NCBI RefSeq assembly: GCF_001584325.1
Contig: NZ_LSAZ01000041.1
Location: 1 to 64,000, forward strand
Length of the DNA: 64,000 bases
From: Bacillus nakamurai
GTDB taxonomy: Bacteria; Bacillota; Bacilli; Bacillales; Bacillaceae
Reading direction: 5' to 3'
Of this stretch, positions 8,221 to 17,926 are shown piece after piece. Within the stretch, counting starts at the first letter, position 1; every line of letters begins with the position of its first letter. The position numbers and the translations under genes are program-made. Under the pieces are notes generated by a model. The model was not told the DNA's origin. It ran no database searches and saw only the letters and a list, made by a program, of their open reading frames with translations.

Positions 8221-9935
8221 TGCAAGAATTAAAAGGAATAGGCGCTTCTGCCGGAATTGCGATTGCAAAAGCATACCGGCTTGAAGAGCCAGACTTAACG
8301 GTTGAAAAGAAAAACATTGCGGATGCAGCGGCGGAAGTAAGCCGTTTTGAAGAAGCGATTGTACGTTCTAAAGAAGAGCTGGAGAAAATTAAAGAGCATG
8401 CTTTAAAAGAACTGGGACAAGACAAAGCTGACATTTTCTCCGCGCACCTTTTAGTTCTGAGTGATCCTGAGCTGTTAAATCCGGTAAAGGAGAAAATCAG
8501 CACAGATTCAGTCAATGCTGAATTCGCTTTGAAGGAAACAGCTTCCATGTTCGTTACCATGTTTGAATCAATGGATAACGAATACATGAAAGAGCGTGCG
8601 GCGGATATCCGTGACGTAACAAAACGTGTGACGGGGCACCTGCTGGGCGTGGAAATTCCGAACCCGAGCATGATCTCTGAAGAGGTTATTATCGTGGCTG
8701 AAGACTTGACACCGTCTGACACGGCGCAATTAAATCGTGAGTTTGTAAAAGGATTTACGACTGATATCGGCGGCCGTACTTCACACTCCGCGATCATGGC
8801 CCGTTCGCTTGAAATCCCGGCTGTTGTCGGCACAAAAGCGGCTACAGGCACAATTGAAAACGGTGTTACGGTGATCGTTGACGGAATCAATGGCGATGTC
8901 ATCATAGATCCGTCGGCAGAAATCGTAAAACAATATGAAGAAAAGCATAACGCTTATCTGGCGCAAAAAGCCGAGTGGGCGAAGCTCGTCAATGAACCGA
9001 CTGTTTCAAAAGACGGCCACCATGTAGAGCTTGCAGCCAACATCGGTACGCCTGATGATGTAAAAGGCGTTCTTGAAAACGGCGGCGAAGCTGTAGGGCT
9101 TTACCGTACGGAATTCCTTTACATGGGACGCGACCAGCTTCCGACAGAAGACGAGCAATTTGACGCTTATAAAACGGTTCTCGAGCGCATGGAAGGAAAA
9201 TCAGTTGTCGTACGGACATTGGACATCGGCGGCGACAAAGAGCTTCCTTACCTGCAGCTTCCGAAAGAAATGAATCCGTTCTTAGGCTACAGAGCGATCC
9301 GCCTTTGCCTTGAAGAGCAAGACATTTTCAGAACTCAGCTTCGTGCGCTGCTTCGTGCAAGTACATACGGAAACTTAAAAATTATGTTCCCGATGATTGC
9401 GACAGTAAACGAGTTTAAAGAGGCAAAAGCGATTCTTCTTGAGGAGAAAGAAAAACTCGTCAAAGCCGGCCAAACGGTTTCTGACGACATTGAAGTCGGT
9501 ATGATGGTAGAGATTCCGTCAACTGCCGTCATTGCAGATCAGTTTGCTAAAGAAGTTGATTTCTTCAGTATCGGAACAAATGATTTGATCCAATACACAA
9601 TGGCTGCTGACCGTATGAACGAGCGCGTTGCTTATCTGTATCAGCCATACAATCCGGCGATTCTCCGTCTCATCACCCTTGTAATCGAAGCCGCTCACAA
9701 AGAGGGCAAATGGGTCGGTATGTGCGGAGAAATGGCGGGAGACGAAATTGCGATTCCGATTCTTCTCGGCCTCGGTTTGGATGAGTTCTCAATGAGTGCC
9801 ACTTCCATCCTTCCGGCAAGAACGCAGATCAGCAAGCTTTCTAAAAAAGAAGCTCAGTCCTTTAAAGAAAAAATCTTATCTATGAGCACGACAGAAGAAG
9901 TTGTCGCGTTCGTAAAAGAAACGTTCAATAAGTAA
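8220..9935 (+). CDS. ptsI: PTS enzyme I (PtsI)
   Basis: A 571-residue phosphoenolpyruvate-protein phosphotransferase that starts the PTS phosphorelay. The phospho-histidine is H189 in [12 protein letters not shown]. The C-terminal PEP-binding barrel contains the signature around 450-465 ([16 protein letters not shown]) and the catalytic cysteine C502 (GMCGEMAG). Its start codon overlaps the ptsH stop (TAATG), and the ribosome site falls within the end of ptsH. It is the last gene of the pts operon, followed by a strong terminator. Confidence 0.97.
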   Translation: MQELKGIGASAGIAIAKAYRLEEPDLTVEKKNIADAAAEVSRFEEAIVRSKEELEKIKEHALKELGQDKADIFSAHLLVLSDPELLNPVKEKISTDSVNAEFALKETASMFVTMFESMDNEYMKERAADIRDVTKRVTGHLLGVEIPNPSMISEEVIIVAEDLTPSDTAQLNREFVKGFTTDIGGRTSHSAIMARSLEIPAVVGTKAATGTIENGVTVIVDGINGDVIIDPSAEIVKQYEEKHNAYLAQKAEWAKLVNEPTVSKDGHHVELAANIGTPDDVKGVLENGGEAVGLYRTEFLYMGRDQLPTEDEQFDAYKTVLERMEGKSVVVRTLDIGGDKELPYLQLPKEMNPFLGYRAIRLCLEEQDIFRTQLRALLRASTYGNLKIMFPMIATVNEFKEAKAILLEEKEKLVKAGQTVSDDIEVGMMVEIPSTAVIADQFAKEVDFFSIGTNDLIQYTMAADRMNERVAYLYQPYNPAILRLITLVIEAAHKEGKWVGMCGEMAGDEIAIPILLGLGLDEFSMSATSILPARTQISKLSKKEAQSFKEKILSMSTTEEVVAFVKETFNK

Positions 9936-9940
9936 TAGAA

Positions 9941-9973
9941 AAACCAGGCGGATATGAATCCGTCTGGTTTTTT
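9941..9973 (+). terminator. Terminator of the ptsGHI operon
   Basis: AAACCAGGCGGAT pairs with ATCCGTCTGGTTT (one G-U), 4-base loop, then a T run. Confidence 0.92.
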
Positions 9974-10023
9974 CATATTCGAAAAGAAGGAGGGAACAAT
10001 AACCTTCAACAGGAGGGATTACA

Positions 10024-10263
10024 ATGACAAAACCGTTTGGGGCGGGGGATACAGTCTATGTGATTTATCGCAATCCGCATGCCGCCAATGTTGCCCATAT
10101 TAAAGAGGCGGAAATCGTCCATCATCCATATCACGAGGGGGAGCTGTCACTGTTTTTATACGAAACCTATCACCCGCTCGCAGAGGACGATGCTGTCTTT
10201 TCTACTTACGAAGAAGCTGAAACGCTGTATCATGAGCTTTTTGACGAAGATCAATATCAATAA
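10024..10263 (+). CDS. splA: Transcriptional regulator of spore photoproduct lyase (SplA)
   Basis: A 79-residue small acidic protein. In B. subtilis SplA is a TRAP-like negative regulator of the splAB operon, which is made in the forespore under sigma-G. AGGAGGG (10011-10017) precedes the ATG. A second GGAGGG lies upstream at about 9989-9994 without a usable start codon. No DNA-binding motif is apparent, which agrees with an RNA-level role. No convincing sigma-G promoter was found upstream. Confidence 0.85.
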   Translation: MTKPFGAGDTVYVIYRNPHAANVAHIKEAEIVHHPYHEGELSLFLYETYHPLAEDDAVFSTYEEAETLYHELFDEDQYQ

Positions 10264-10351
10264 AAGTGAAGGAAATGTTTACAACACATATCCGCTCCCC
10301 TTTAGCGAAAAGTAACAATATGAAAATACGTAAAAAAGGGAGTGCCATTCC

Positions 10352-11380
10352 ATGCTGAAGCCGTTTGTTCCCCAGCTTGTATATATCGAACCGAGAGCGC
10401 TGGAATACCCGTTAGGACAAGAGCTGAAAAGTAAGTTCGAAAATATGGGACTTGAAATCAGAGAAACGACATCGCATAATCAAGTCCGGAATATTCCGGG
10501 AAAAAACCATTTGCAGCAGTACAGGAACGCGAAATCAACATTAGTCATCGGCGTCCGTAAAACGTTAAAATTCGATTCTTCGAAACCATCTGCCGAATAT
10601 GCAATTCCGTTTGCAACAGGCTGCATGGGGCATTGCCACTACTGCTATTTGCAGACAACGATGGGGTCAAAGCCTTATATCCGCACATATGTTAATGTCG
10701 AGGAAATTTTGGACCAGGCAGATGAGTATATGAAAGAACGGGCTCCGGAATTTACAAGGTTTGAAGCCTCTTGTACGTCTGACATCGTAGGTATCGACCA
10801 CCTAACCCATACGTTAAAAAGAGCCATTGAGCATTTCGGCCAAAGCGAATTGGGAAAGCTCAGATTTGTGACAAAGTTCCACCATGTTGACCACTTGCTT
10901 GACGCCAAGCATAACGGAAAAACAAGGTTCAGATTCAGCATCAATGCGGATTATGTCATCAAAAACTTTGAACCGGGAACATCACCGCTCGATCAACGGA
11001 TAGAAGCGGCTGTAAAGGTGGCTAAAGCCGGCTATCCGCTCGGTTTCATCGTGGCGCCGATTTATATTCATGAAGGCTGGGAAGAAGGCTACAAAGAGTT
11101 ATTTGAAAAGCTGGAGGCCGCATTAAGCGAAGATGTACGGCACGATATCACGTTTGAACTGATTCAGCACCGTTTTACAAAACCGGCCAAACGCGTGATT
11201 GAAAAAAACTATCCAAAATCAAAACTTGAGCTTGATGAAGAAAAACGCAGGTACAAGTGGGGCCGCTACGGAATCGGCAAGTACATTTATCAAAAGGATG
11301 AAGAGCATGCTCTGCGGGAAACGCTCGAATCTTATATTGAAACCTATTTTCCGAAAGCGAAAATCGAATATTTTACGTAA
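10352..11380 (+). CDS. splB: Spore photoproduct lyase SplB (radical SAM)
   Basis: A 342-residue radical-SAM enzyme that directly reverses the thymine dimer 5-thyminyl-5,6-dihydrothymine (spore photoproduct) during germination. The [4Fe-4S] cluster is held by C91, C95 and C98 in GCMGHCHYCYL, the CxxxCxxC spacing of this family. C141 (EASCTSD) corresponds to the conserved hydrogen-donor cysteine. Length equals the 168 protein. The ribosome site GGGAG (10340-10344) may be partly sequestered by pairing with CTCCCCTTT upstream. Confidence 0.96.
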   Translation: MLKPFVPQLVYIEPRALEYPLGQELKSKFENMGLEIRETTSHNQVRNIPGKNHLQQYRNAKSTLVIGVRKTLKFDSSKPSAEYAIPFATGCMGHCHYCYLQTTMGSKPYIRTYVNVEEILDQADEYMKERAPEFTRFEASCTSDIVGIDHLTHTLKRAIEHFGQSELGKLRFVTKFHHVDHLLDAKHNGKTRFRFSINADYVIKNFEPGTSPLDQRIEAAVKVAKAGYPLGFIVAPIYIHEGWEEGYKELFEKLEAALSEDVRHDITFELIQHRFTKPAKRVIEKNYPKSKLELDEEKRRYKWGRYGIGKYIYQKDEEHALRETLESYIETYFPKAKIEYFT

Positions 11381-11384
11381 AAGC

Positions 11385-11411
11385 GGGCTGTCAGCGGGAC
11401 AGCTCTTTTTT
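11385..11411 (+). terminator. Terminator of splAB
   Basis: GGGCTGTC (11385-11392) pairs with GACAGCTC (11398-11405, one G-U), followed by six T. Confidence 0.8.
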
Positions 11412-11506
11412 GTTGTGAGTTCATAAAGCGGCTGTCTTGTAAAGAGAAGAAAAGAGCAAATTTCAGATAATTATTGCAAGAGTTTATTCAGTTTCTTAGC
11501 CAAAAG

Positions 11507-11514
11507 GCCGATAT
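11507..11514 (+). promoter_or_regulatory. Sigma-D -10 element of mcpC
   Basis: GCCGATAT is an exact match to the sigma-D (motility regulon) -10 consensus. The matching -35 is only approximate (TTCA about 16 bases upstream, versus TAAA). The same imperfect -35 is seen at cheV in this window. Confidence 0.65.
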
Positions 11515-11535
11515 AATTCTCAGGAGGGGATGGAT

Positions 11536-13503
11536 ATGTTTAAAAAAATGCATATCAAAATTGCTGTTTTTGTATCGGCAATGCTTATATTAACGGTTGT
11601 TTTTTTAACGGTTTCTTCTTATCTGACATTAAAACCGATGATGACGGATGAAGCGAAACATACGACAGAGAATGTCACAAATTCACTCGGACAAAACATC
11701 GAGCTTCAATTGAAGAATTATGAAATTTCATTATTGAGATTAGCAAACGGTGAATTGTCCCATTCATTTTTAACAGGAGGGAAGAAGGAAACCGCCCAGC
11801 TGTTTAACGATGAATTAAAGCAGATTGAAAAAAATGACAAGTACGTCGCTCTTGCATACGTCGGAACCGAAAAAAAGCAAATGTTTACATATCCAAAGGC
11901 CGATTTTGCAAAAGACTATGATCCGACAAACAGATCGTGGTATAAGCTTGCAGCTGAAAAGCCGGATCAGGTTGTTTGGACTGCACCTTATAAAGACGTT
12001 GTAACCGGGGATATGATTGTTACGGCTGCCAAAGCGGTTCAAAACGGCGGAAAAGTCATCGGAGTCGCGAGCTTAGACCTGAAACTGTCCTCCATTCAAA
12101 GCATGGTCAATAAGCAAAAGGTTCCGTATAAAGGATTCGCATTTTTGGCAGACGAAAACGGGGCTCTTCTGGCACATCCGTCAGAACAGGGAAAAAATAT
12201 TTCGGACGATCAAGCCTTAAAAGCAATCAGCTCAGACAAAGAAGGAATTCAAGAGCAGCAGGGAAAAATGATCGTCTTTCAAACGATAAAAGAAACAGGC
12301 TGGAAGGTCGGAACGCAGTTTGATAAAGATCAGCTGATGGGGGTCGCCGACCGAATGAACACGGTGAGCATTTTCATGTCACTGATCGCTCTTGTCATAA
12401 CGATCGGGCTCAGCTATGTTCTGGCTAAAACAATTACGGGTCCTGTCCAGCAGCTGATCGCAAAAACGAACTCAGTTTCTGCCGGGGATCTAACCGTTCA
12501 CGCACAGACGAAATCAAGAGATGAAGTAGGCGTATTGACAAAAGACTTTAACCAGATGGTTGACAACATGAAATCGATGGTCGAGCAGGTCAAAACCTCT
12601 TCTGAAAAAGTGTCCGACACGTCAGAGCAATTGACCGTCATATCACAAGAGACGAATGAAACGAGCGGGCAAATCGCAAAAGCGATAGAAGAGGTTGCCG
12701 CCGGAGCGACAGAGCAGGCGTCAGAGGTTGAAACGATCAATGAAAAATCAGAAAACCTTGCAAGCAAAATGAGAGGAATCGCAGACCGCGCGGGCAGTAT
12801 TAAAACTCTTTCAAAATCATCAGAAGATGCCAGCTACAAAGGGTTGGATGCGCTCGGCCAGCTGCTGATGAAATCGAATGAAGCCAATTCCGAAACGAAA
12901 AAAGTAGAGACTATGCTGACTCATCTGGAAAATCAAACGAAAAACATAGAGGAAGTCGTAACGGCGATCTCAGCGATCTCAGATCAGACGAATCTGCTTG
13001 CATTAAATGCGAGCATTGAAGCAGCCAGAGCCGGAGAAAGCGGACGGGGATTTGCCGTGGTTGCAGAAGAAGTCCGCAAGCTTGCTGAACAATCCGCCCT
13101 TTCTTCGAAACATATCAGTGAGACGGTCCAGCTGATTCAATCAGAAACAAAAGAAGCCTCTCATGCTATGACAGAGGCAAGCAGAATGAATGATGAACAA
13201 AACAGCGCCATTCATGAAACGGGCGAAGTGCTCAATCTCATTACAACTGAAATGCAGTCTCTCGTTCAGGGAATCGATCATATCTATCATGACATTCAAA
13301 AGATGAGCGAGGAACAAGCGGCCATCTCAGAAGCCATTCAAAGCATTTCCGCCATCTCGCAGGAATCTGCCGCCGCAGCGGAAGAAGTGAACGCTTCGAC
13401 GGATGAGCAGCTGGTTACGCTCGAAAAAGTGAAACAATCGACTGATCTGTTAAAGAGCGCAAGCGAAGAGCTGATCAGCGCCATCTCTAAATTCTCACTG
13501 TAG
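11536..13503 (+). CDS. mcpC: Methyl-accepting chemotaxis protein McpC
   Basis: A membrane chemoreceptor. A first ATG at 11530 abuts the AGGAGGGG ribosome site, so ATG 11536 (MFKKMHIK) is preferred, giving 655 residues. Order: TM1 (about 8-30), an extracellular double-Cache sensor (about 35-275), TM2 (about 280-302), HAMP (about 303-355), then a long signalling coiled coil with the conserved hairpin tip around 480-510 ([22 protein letters not shown]). In B. subtilis McpC senses most amino acids and also mediates PTS-sugar taxis. Ligand range here is inferred. Confidence 0.94.
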   Translation: MFKKMHIKIAVFVSAMLILTVVFLTVSSYLTLKPMMTDEAKHTTENVTNSLGQNIELQLKNYEISLLRLANGELSHSFLTGGKKETAQLFNDELKQIEKNDKYVALAYVGTEKKQMFTYPKADFAKDYDPTNRSWYKLAAEKPDQVVWTAPYKDVVTGDMIVTAAKAVQNGGKVIGVASLDLKLSSIQSMVNKQKVPYKGFAFLADENGALLAHPSEQGKNISDDQALKAISSDKEGIQEQQGKMIVFQTIKETGWKVGTQFDKDQLMGVADRMNTVSIFMSLIALVITIGLSYVLAKTITGPVQQLIAKTNSVSAGDLTVHAQTKSRDEVGVLTKDFNQMVDNMKSMVEQVKTSSEKVSDTSEQLTVISQETNETSGQIAKAIEEVAAGATEQASEVETINEKSENLASKMRGIADRAGSIKTLSKSSEDASYKGLDALGQLLMKSNEANSETKKVETMLTHLENQTKNIEEVVTAISAISDQTNLLALNASIEAARAGESGRGFAVVAEEVRKLAEQSALSSKHISETVQLIQSETKEASHAMTEASRMNDEQNSAIHETGEVLNLITTEMQSLVQGIDHIYHDIQKMSEEQAAISEAIQSISAISQESAAAAEEVNASTDEQLVTLEKVKQSTDLLKSASEELISAISKFSL

Positions 13504-13598
13504 CCGTACTCTTTTTCACTCTATAGATTCGATCTGCAATATGGTAATCTAGAAATAGAAGAAATCTATGTGAATCGATCATCAGGGAGGAAAGCGCA

Positions 13599-14464
13599 TT
13601 GAAAAAAACAGTCGGATTTATCGGTTTAGGCGTAATGGGACAAAGTATGGCATCCCATATTTTAGAAGATGGCTATCCAGTCCTTGTGTATACGCGGACA
13701 AAACAAAAAGCAGATGCGATCCTTGATAAGGGAGCTGTCTGGAAGGAGACGGTCAAGGACCTCTCAGAGGAAGCTGATGTCATTATTACAATGGTCGGCT
13801 ATCCGAGTGACGTTGAGGACATTTATTTAAGCGAAAATGGAATTCTCAATCATGCAAAAGAGGGCACATATGTCATTGATATGACGACATCAAAACCGTC
13901 TCTCGCTAAAAAGATCGCAGAACAGGCGAAGCAAAAATCAATTCACGCCATTGACGCTCCTGTTTCAGGGGGAGACATCGGCGCCCGAAACGGAACGCTT
14001 GCCATTATGGCCGGCGGAGACAAAGAAGCGTTTGAAGCCTGCCTCCCATTTTTTCTGTAATGGGTGAAAACATTCAATATCAAGGGCCGGCAGGAAGCGG
14101 ACAGCACACAAAAATGTGCAACCAAATCGCGATTGCGGCCGGGATGGTCGGAGTGGCTGAGGCGATGGCTTATGCTCAAAAATCGGGTTTGAATCCGGAA
14201 CTTGTGCTCAAAAGCATCACAACCGGCGCAGCGGGAAGCTGGTCATTGTCCAACCTTGCCCCTCGTATGCTGAAAGGCGACTTTGAACCCGGTTTTTATG
14301 TAAAACATTTTATTAAAGATATGGGAATTGCCCTTGAGGAAGCGGAGCTGATGGGAGAGGACATGCCCGGCTTGGCGCTTGCCAAAACGTTATACGATAA
14401 GCTTGCGGCTCAGGGTGAGGAAAACAGCGGAACTCAGAGCATCTATAAGCTTTGGATCAAATAA
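13599..14464 (+). pseudogene. ykwC: YkwC, 3-hydroxyisobutyrate dehydrogenase-like, split by a frameshift
   Basis: The N-terminal part (TTG 13599 with GGGAGG upstream, to the stop at 14060) carries the Rossmann motif GFIGLGVMG and the substrate motif DAPVSGGDIGARNGT. The C-terminal part (MGENIQYQGPAGSGQHTKMCNQ onward, to 14464) carries the conserved helical dimerisation region with the catalytic lysine segment (GSGQHTKMCNQ). The frames join at a six-T run (14049-14054). One more T would restore a continuous product of about 288 residues, reading L-P-F-F-S-V-M-G-E-N. The rest is undecayed, so this is a recent mutation, a phase-variable tract or a sequencing error. Confidence 0.88.
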
Positions 14465-14502
14465 AAAAGATTGCCCCGGATAAGCGGGGGCAATCTTTTT
14501 TT
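14463..14502. terminator. Bidirectional terminator between ykwC and ykwD
   Basis: AAAAAAGATTGCCCC pairs perfectly with GGGGCAATCTTTTTT. It has T runs on both strands and serves the two convergent genes. Confidence 0.92.
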
Positions 14503-14504
14503 GT

Positions 14505-15281
14505 TTATTTTCCGATGAATTGCTGTGTCCAGATGTTTCCTGATTCTACATAACCGACACCGATTTGAGTGAATTCCGGATTCAGGATGTTTTCTCTGTG
14601 ACCTTCACTGTTCATCCAAGCTTTGACGACGGCTTCCGGAGTCGGCTGCCCTTTGGCGATATTTTCACCGGCAGTTTTATAAGTGATTCCGAAAGATTTC
14701 ATCATATCGAAAGGTGAGCCGTAAGTAGGGCTTTGGTGATCGAAATAGTTTTTGTCTTTCATATCTTGTGATTTTGCGTGAGCTGATTTGCTTAGTTTAT
14801 CATCAATCTGCAAAGGTTTTAAACCTTGCTTTTGTCTCTCTGCATTTGTCAATTCAACGACTTTCTTTTCATACGTACTGACAGATGAAGGAGTTTTCGC
14901 GCTGCTTTTGTTTGTGTTATCTGTCTGTTTTGCATTGTCAGCAGTCTGGATCTGACCGGCTTTCGGTTTTTCAGCAGCCGCCGGAGCCGTTTTTGCAGGT
15001 GTTTCTTTTTGTACATCTTTAACTGTCATGTCAGAATGCTTTGCGTGTTTTTGCAGCAGCTGTGTCAGTTCTTTCTCATTTTTAAAGCTCAGATGTTTCA
15101 CGCTCTTTTTCATATGTAGTTTTTCAACAGCCTCTTGAAGAGTCAGATGCTGTACGGTGTTTCCTTTTTTCACAGTAACGACGTGCTGGCATGACAGCTC
15201 TTTTGCAGATGCCTGCTGAATGCCTCCGAATGTAATCAAACTGACTGCCGCGGCGGCAGATAAGAGAAATGCTTTCTTCAT
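14505..15281 (-). CDS. ykwD: Secreted CAP/SCP-domain protein YkwD
   Basis: A 258-residue exported protein. The signal peptide (MKKAFLLSAAAAVSLITFGGIQQASA, cleavage after about residue 26) is followed by a low-complexity Lys/Ala/Thr/Ser linker (about 90-135), then a C-terminal CAP domain (about 140-256) with LTNAERQKQGLKPL, NYFDHQSP, GENIAKGQ and NSEGHRENILNPEF. These include the histidine/glutamate pair typical of bacterial CAP proteins. In Bacillus the family is linked to spore or envelope biology, but the molecular activity is unknown. Confidence 0.92.
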   Translation of the reverse strand: MKKAFLLSAAAAVSLITFGGIQQASAKELSCQHVVTVKKGNTVQHLTLQEAVEKLHMKKSVKHLSFKNEKELTQLLQKHAKHSDMTVKDVQKETPAKTAPAAAEKPKAGQIQTADNAKQTDNTNKSSAKTPSSVSTYEKKVVELTNAERQKQGLKPLQIDDKLSKSAHAKSQDMKDKNYFDHQSPTYGSPFDMMKSFGITYKTAGENIAKGQPTPEAVVKAWMNSEGHRENILNPEFTQIGVGYVESGNIWTQQFIGK

Positions 15282-15616
15282 AAGTTCATAGCCTCCCAGA
15301 GAAGTTTTTTTCTACACAAAAATCTTATCACAGTTTTTTTGTCATAATGGAACCAGCCTTTTCCTTTGACAACAATCGTTTGTCATAATTGTAATTGAGC
15401 ACAGCAAAATGGCTTTATATCAGGAAAACGATCTGTATTTATTTTTATGATTCTGTTACATGTCTTCAAATTATTTGAAGCGTTAGATATATTTTAAGAT
15501 AATTTGATCTTGACAGTTTTTTTTACCCTTTTTCACTGTAACAACTTTTACAAAAATGTTACAATTAAAATCTGTTTATGTAAATATATTGAATGATGTG
15601 AGAGGTGTAACAGAAA
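15282..15616. promoter_or_regulatory. Divergent ykwD-pbpH promoter region
   Basis: On the minus strand, TTGTCA (complement of 15367-15372) and CATTAT (complement of 15344-15349) are 17 bp apart and could drive ykwD. On the plus strand, TACAAT at 15560-15565 is a possible -10 for pbpH; it overlaps an inverted repeat TGTAAC (15537-15542) / GTTACA (15558-15563). A TTGACA at 15510-15515 has no good -10 partner. No ORF or RNA was recognised. Confidence 0.45.
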
Positions 15617-17749
15617 GTGGCTGAAGTCGCGCGCGAACCAAAGAAAAAAACGAAACGTTACAGAGCGCTGAGAATGAATCTCTATTTTTTGATTGTTTTC
15701 CTTCTCTTTACGGCACTGATTTTTAAACTCGGCGTCGTCCAGATTGTCGAAGGTGATAAACACCGCCAGGATGCGGAGAAGGCAAATGCAAAAACCGCCT
15801 ATTACCCGACACCGAGGGGAAAGATGTATGACAGGCAGAACAGGGTGGCGGTAGATAACCAGGCTGTGCCTGAAATTGTATACGTATCCACCTCAAAAAC
15901 CTCGGCAAAGGACAAATTGAAAACGGCAAAAAATCTCGCCGCACTGATCCATATTGATACTGAATTTATGAAGGATCGAAATATCATTGATTACTGGCTT
16001 GCGGCACATCCGAAGAAGGCAGAAAAGCTTATGAAGGATTCAGAAAACAGCCTGAAATCGCAAGAGGTATACAAACGCCAGATTGAACGCGTCCCTAAGC
16101 AGGAGATTGATGCGATCAAAAAAGATAAAAAAGAGCTGCAAATCGCGGCGATTTATACGCGTTTTTCAAGCGGCAACGCCTATCAGCCGCAAGTCGTCAA
16201 ATCAATGGACCCTAATAAGCTGAACGGCAACGGAAACAGCGGTTCGCTGCTTGACGAGCATGAAAACAATAAGCAAAAACCGAAAAGCGACCTGACATAT
16301 GAAGAAGTTTCTGTCGTATCCGAGCACCTGAAAGAGCTCCCCGGTATTGACGTTGTCAATGACTGGACGCGTAAATATCCGTATGACAAAACGCTCTACT
16401 CTCTATTCGGCGGTGTAACGACGCCGGAACAGGGTTTGTTGGGCGAACGGAAAGATTACTATGTCACAAGAGGCTATTCACTGAATGACCGAGTGGGAAA
16501 AAGCTACATTGAATATCAGTATGAAGACTATTTAAACGCGCATAAAGAAAAAGTAGAGTATGTGGAAAACAGCAAAGGTGAAGTCGTCAGCCAAAAGCCC
16601 GTCGATGAAGGCAGCAGAGGCTACGACCTGCAGCTCTCGCTTGATATGGAACTGCAGTCGAAAGTAGAAAAAGTAATTGAAAAAGAGCTCAGAAGAAGCC
16701 GCGCTGCAGGCAACTATATGGTTGACAGAGGGTTTGCCGTAATGATGGATCCGAACAACGGGGATATTCTCTCAATGGCGGGGAAACGCATCGATCTGGA
16801 AACAAATAAAATTCAGGATTTTGCGATCGGATCATTTACGACCCAATATGAGATGGGCTCTTCTGTTAAAGGAGCGACTGTTCTCGCGGGGTATCAAAGC
16901 GGCCTTCCGCATTATAAAACCTTTGTCGATGCACCGCTTACGTTTAAAGACAACACGAAAAAACAATCGTGGACACAAATGGGGGCCATTAATGAGCTGA
17001 CTGCGCTGCAAAGAAGTTCAAACGTGTATATGTTTCATGTGGCCATGCATATCGCGGGTATTACCTACATCCCGAACGGCACTTTGCCTGCCGGATTAGA
17101 CGATATTAAAAAAATGCGCAACTACTACGCCCAATTCGGTCTGGGCGTGAAAACCGGGATTGATCTTCCTCAGGAATCAGCGGGAATGCAGTCCAATCCG
17201 CAATTGGTCGGGGGATTGCTGCTGGACTTTGCGATCGGACAATTTGATACATATACGCCGCTTCAAATGGCTCAATATATTTCAGCCATCGCAAACGGCG
17301 GGTATCGCGTGCAGCCGCGGATTGTCACAAGCATTCACGAACCGGACAGCAAAAACAAGCTTGGAAAAGCGATTGAACAGCGCGATATTAAAATTCTGAA
17401 CAAAGTAAATAACAGTCCGAGTGATTTTGACCAAGTTCATAAAGGAATGAAATTGGTCACAAGCTCACCTCAAGGTACGGCTTATACAACGTTCCAAGGT
17501 TCCGGCGCTGATGTTTCCGGAAAAACGGGAACAGCACAGACGTTCTATTACGGCACGAACAGAAACTGGTGGGGAAAAGATACGTATAATCTGACCTTTG
17601 TCGGTTATTACCCGTCAGAAAAACCAAGAGTGGCATTCAGCGTCGTCGTTCCGTCTGTCCAAAATGACAAAGATCCCGTCAGCAAAAATATTGCCAAGGG
17701 AGCCATTGACGCTTACAAAGACCTTGAAAAGAAATACGATAAAAAATAA
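15617..17749 (+). CDS. pbpH: Penicillin-binding protein PbpH (class B transpeptidase)
   Basis: A 710-residue class B PBP made of a short cytosolic basic tail, one transmembrane anchor (about 25-45), a PBP dimerisation domain (about 60-330) and a C-terminal transpeptidase. Active-site motifs are visible: S415-x-x-K418 (SSVK), S467-S-N469 and K636-T-G638. PbpH and PbpA are redundant for rod-shape lateral wall synthesis in B. subtilis. The GTG start has GAGAGGTG (15600-15607) upstream. Only a weak hairpin follows (about 17755-17790). Confidence 0.94.
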   Translation: MAEVAREPKKKTKRYRALRMNLYFLIVFLLFTALIFKLGVVQIVEGDKHRQDAEKANAKTAYYPTPRGKMYDRQNRVAVDNQAVPEIVYVSTSKTSAKDKLKTAKNLAALIHIDTEFMKDRNIIDYWLAAHPKKAEKLMKDSENSLKSQEVYKRQIERVPKQEIDAIKKDKKELQIAAIYTRFSSGNAYQPQVVKSMDPNKLNGNGNSGSLLDEHENNKQKPKSDLTYEEVSVVSEHLKELPGIDVVNDWTRKYPYDKTLYSLFGGVTTPEQGLLGERKDYYVTRGYSLNDRVGKSYIEYQYEDYLNAHKEKVEYVENSKGEVVSQKPVDEGSRGYDLQLSLDMELQSKVEKVIEKELRRSRAAGNYMVDRGFAVMMDPNNGDILSMAGKRIDLETNKIQDFAIGSFTTQYEMGSSVKGATVLAGYQSGLPHYKTFVDAPLTFKDNTKKQSWTQMGAINELTALQRSSNVYMFHVAMHIAGITYIPNGTLPAGLDDIKKMRNYYAQFGLGVKTGIDLPQESAGMQSNPQLVGGLLLDFAIGQFDTYTPLQMAQYISAIANGGYRVQPRIVTSIHEPDSKNKLGKAIEQRDIKILNKVNNSPSDFDQVHKGMKLVTSSPQGTAYTTFQGSGADVSGKTGTAQTFYYGTNRNWWGKDTYNLTFVGYYPSEKPRVAFSVVVPSVQNDKDPVSKNIAKGAIDAYKDLEKKYDKK

Positions 17750-17795
17750 CAAATGAAGGGGCCGCCGAATATATTGTGCGCCCTTTCTTTTATTC

Positions 17796-17824
17796 AGGAA
17801 AATTGACGTTCACATTCAGAATAG
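17796..17824 (+). promoter_or_regulatory. Sigma-H-like promoter of kinA
   Basis: AGGAAAA (17796-17802) and GAAT (17819-17822) resemble the sigma-H -35 (AGGAWWW) and -10 (GAATWW) elements. kinA is a known sigma-H gene in B. subtilis. The spacing is one base longer than the usual range as I aligned it. Confidence 0.5.
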
Positions 17825-17926
17825 AAGGAGAATAATCATTTTTTAGCGAATCAATCTATTGGAAATTCTTTTTATATAAGTCCGTGGCCAGCCTGCAGTA
17901 TGAGTATAATGCAAAGGAGGGATTCT

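Noticed and set aside
9985..10020. Second gene start before splA, suggested by an extra GGAGGG
   Set aside because: No ATG, GTG or TTG at usable spacing; only ATA follows, so no gene is called.
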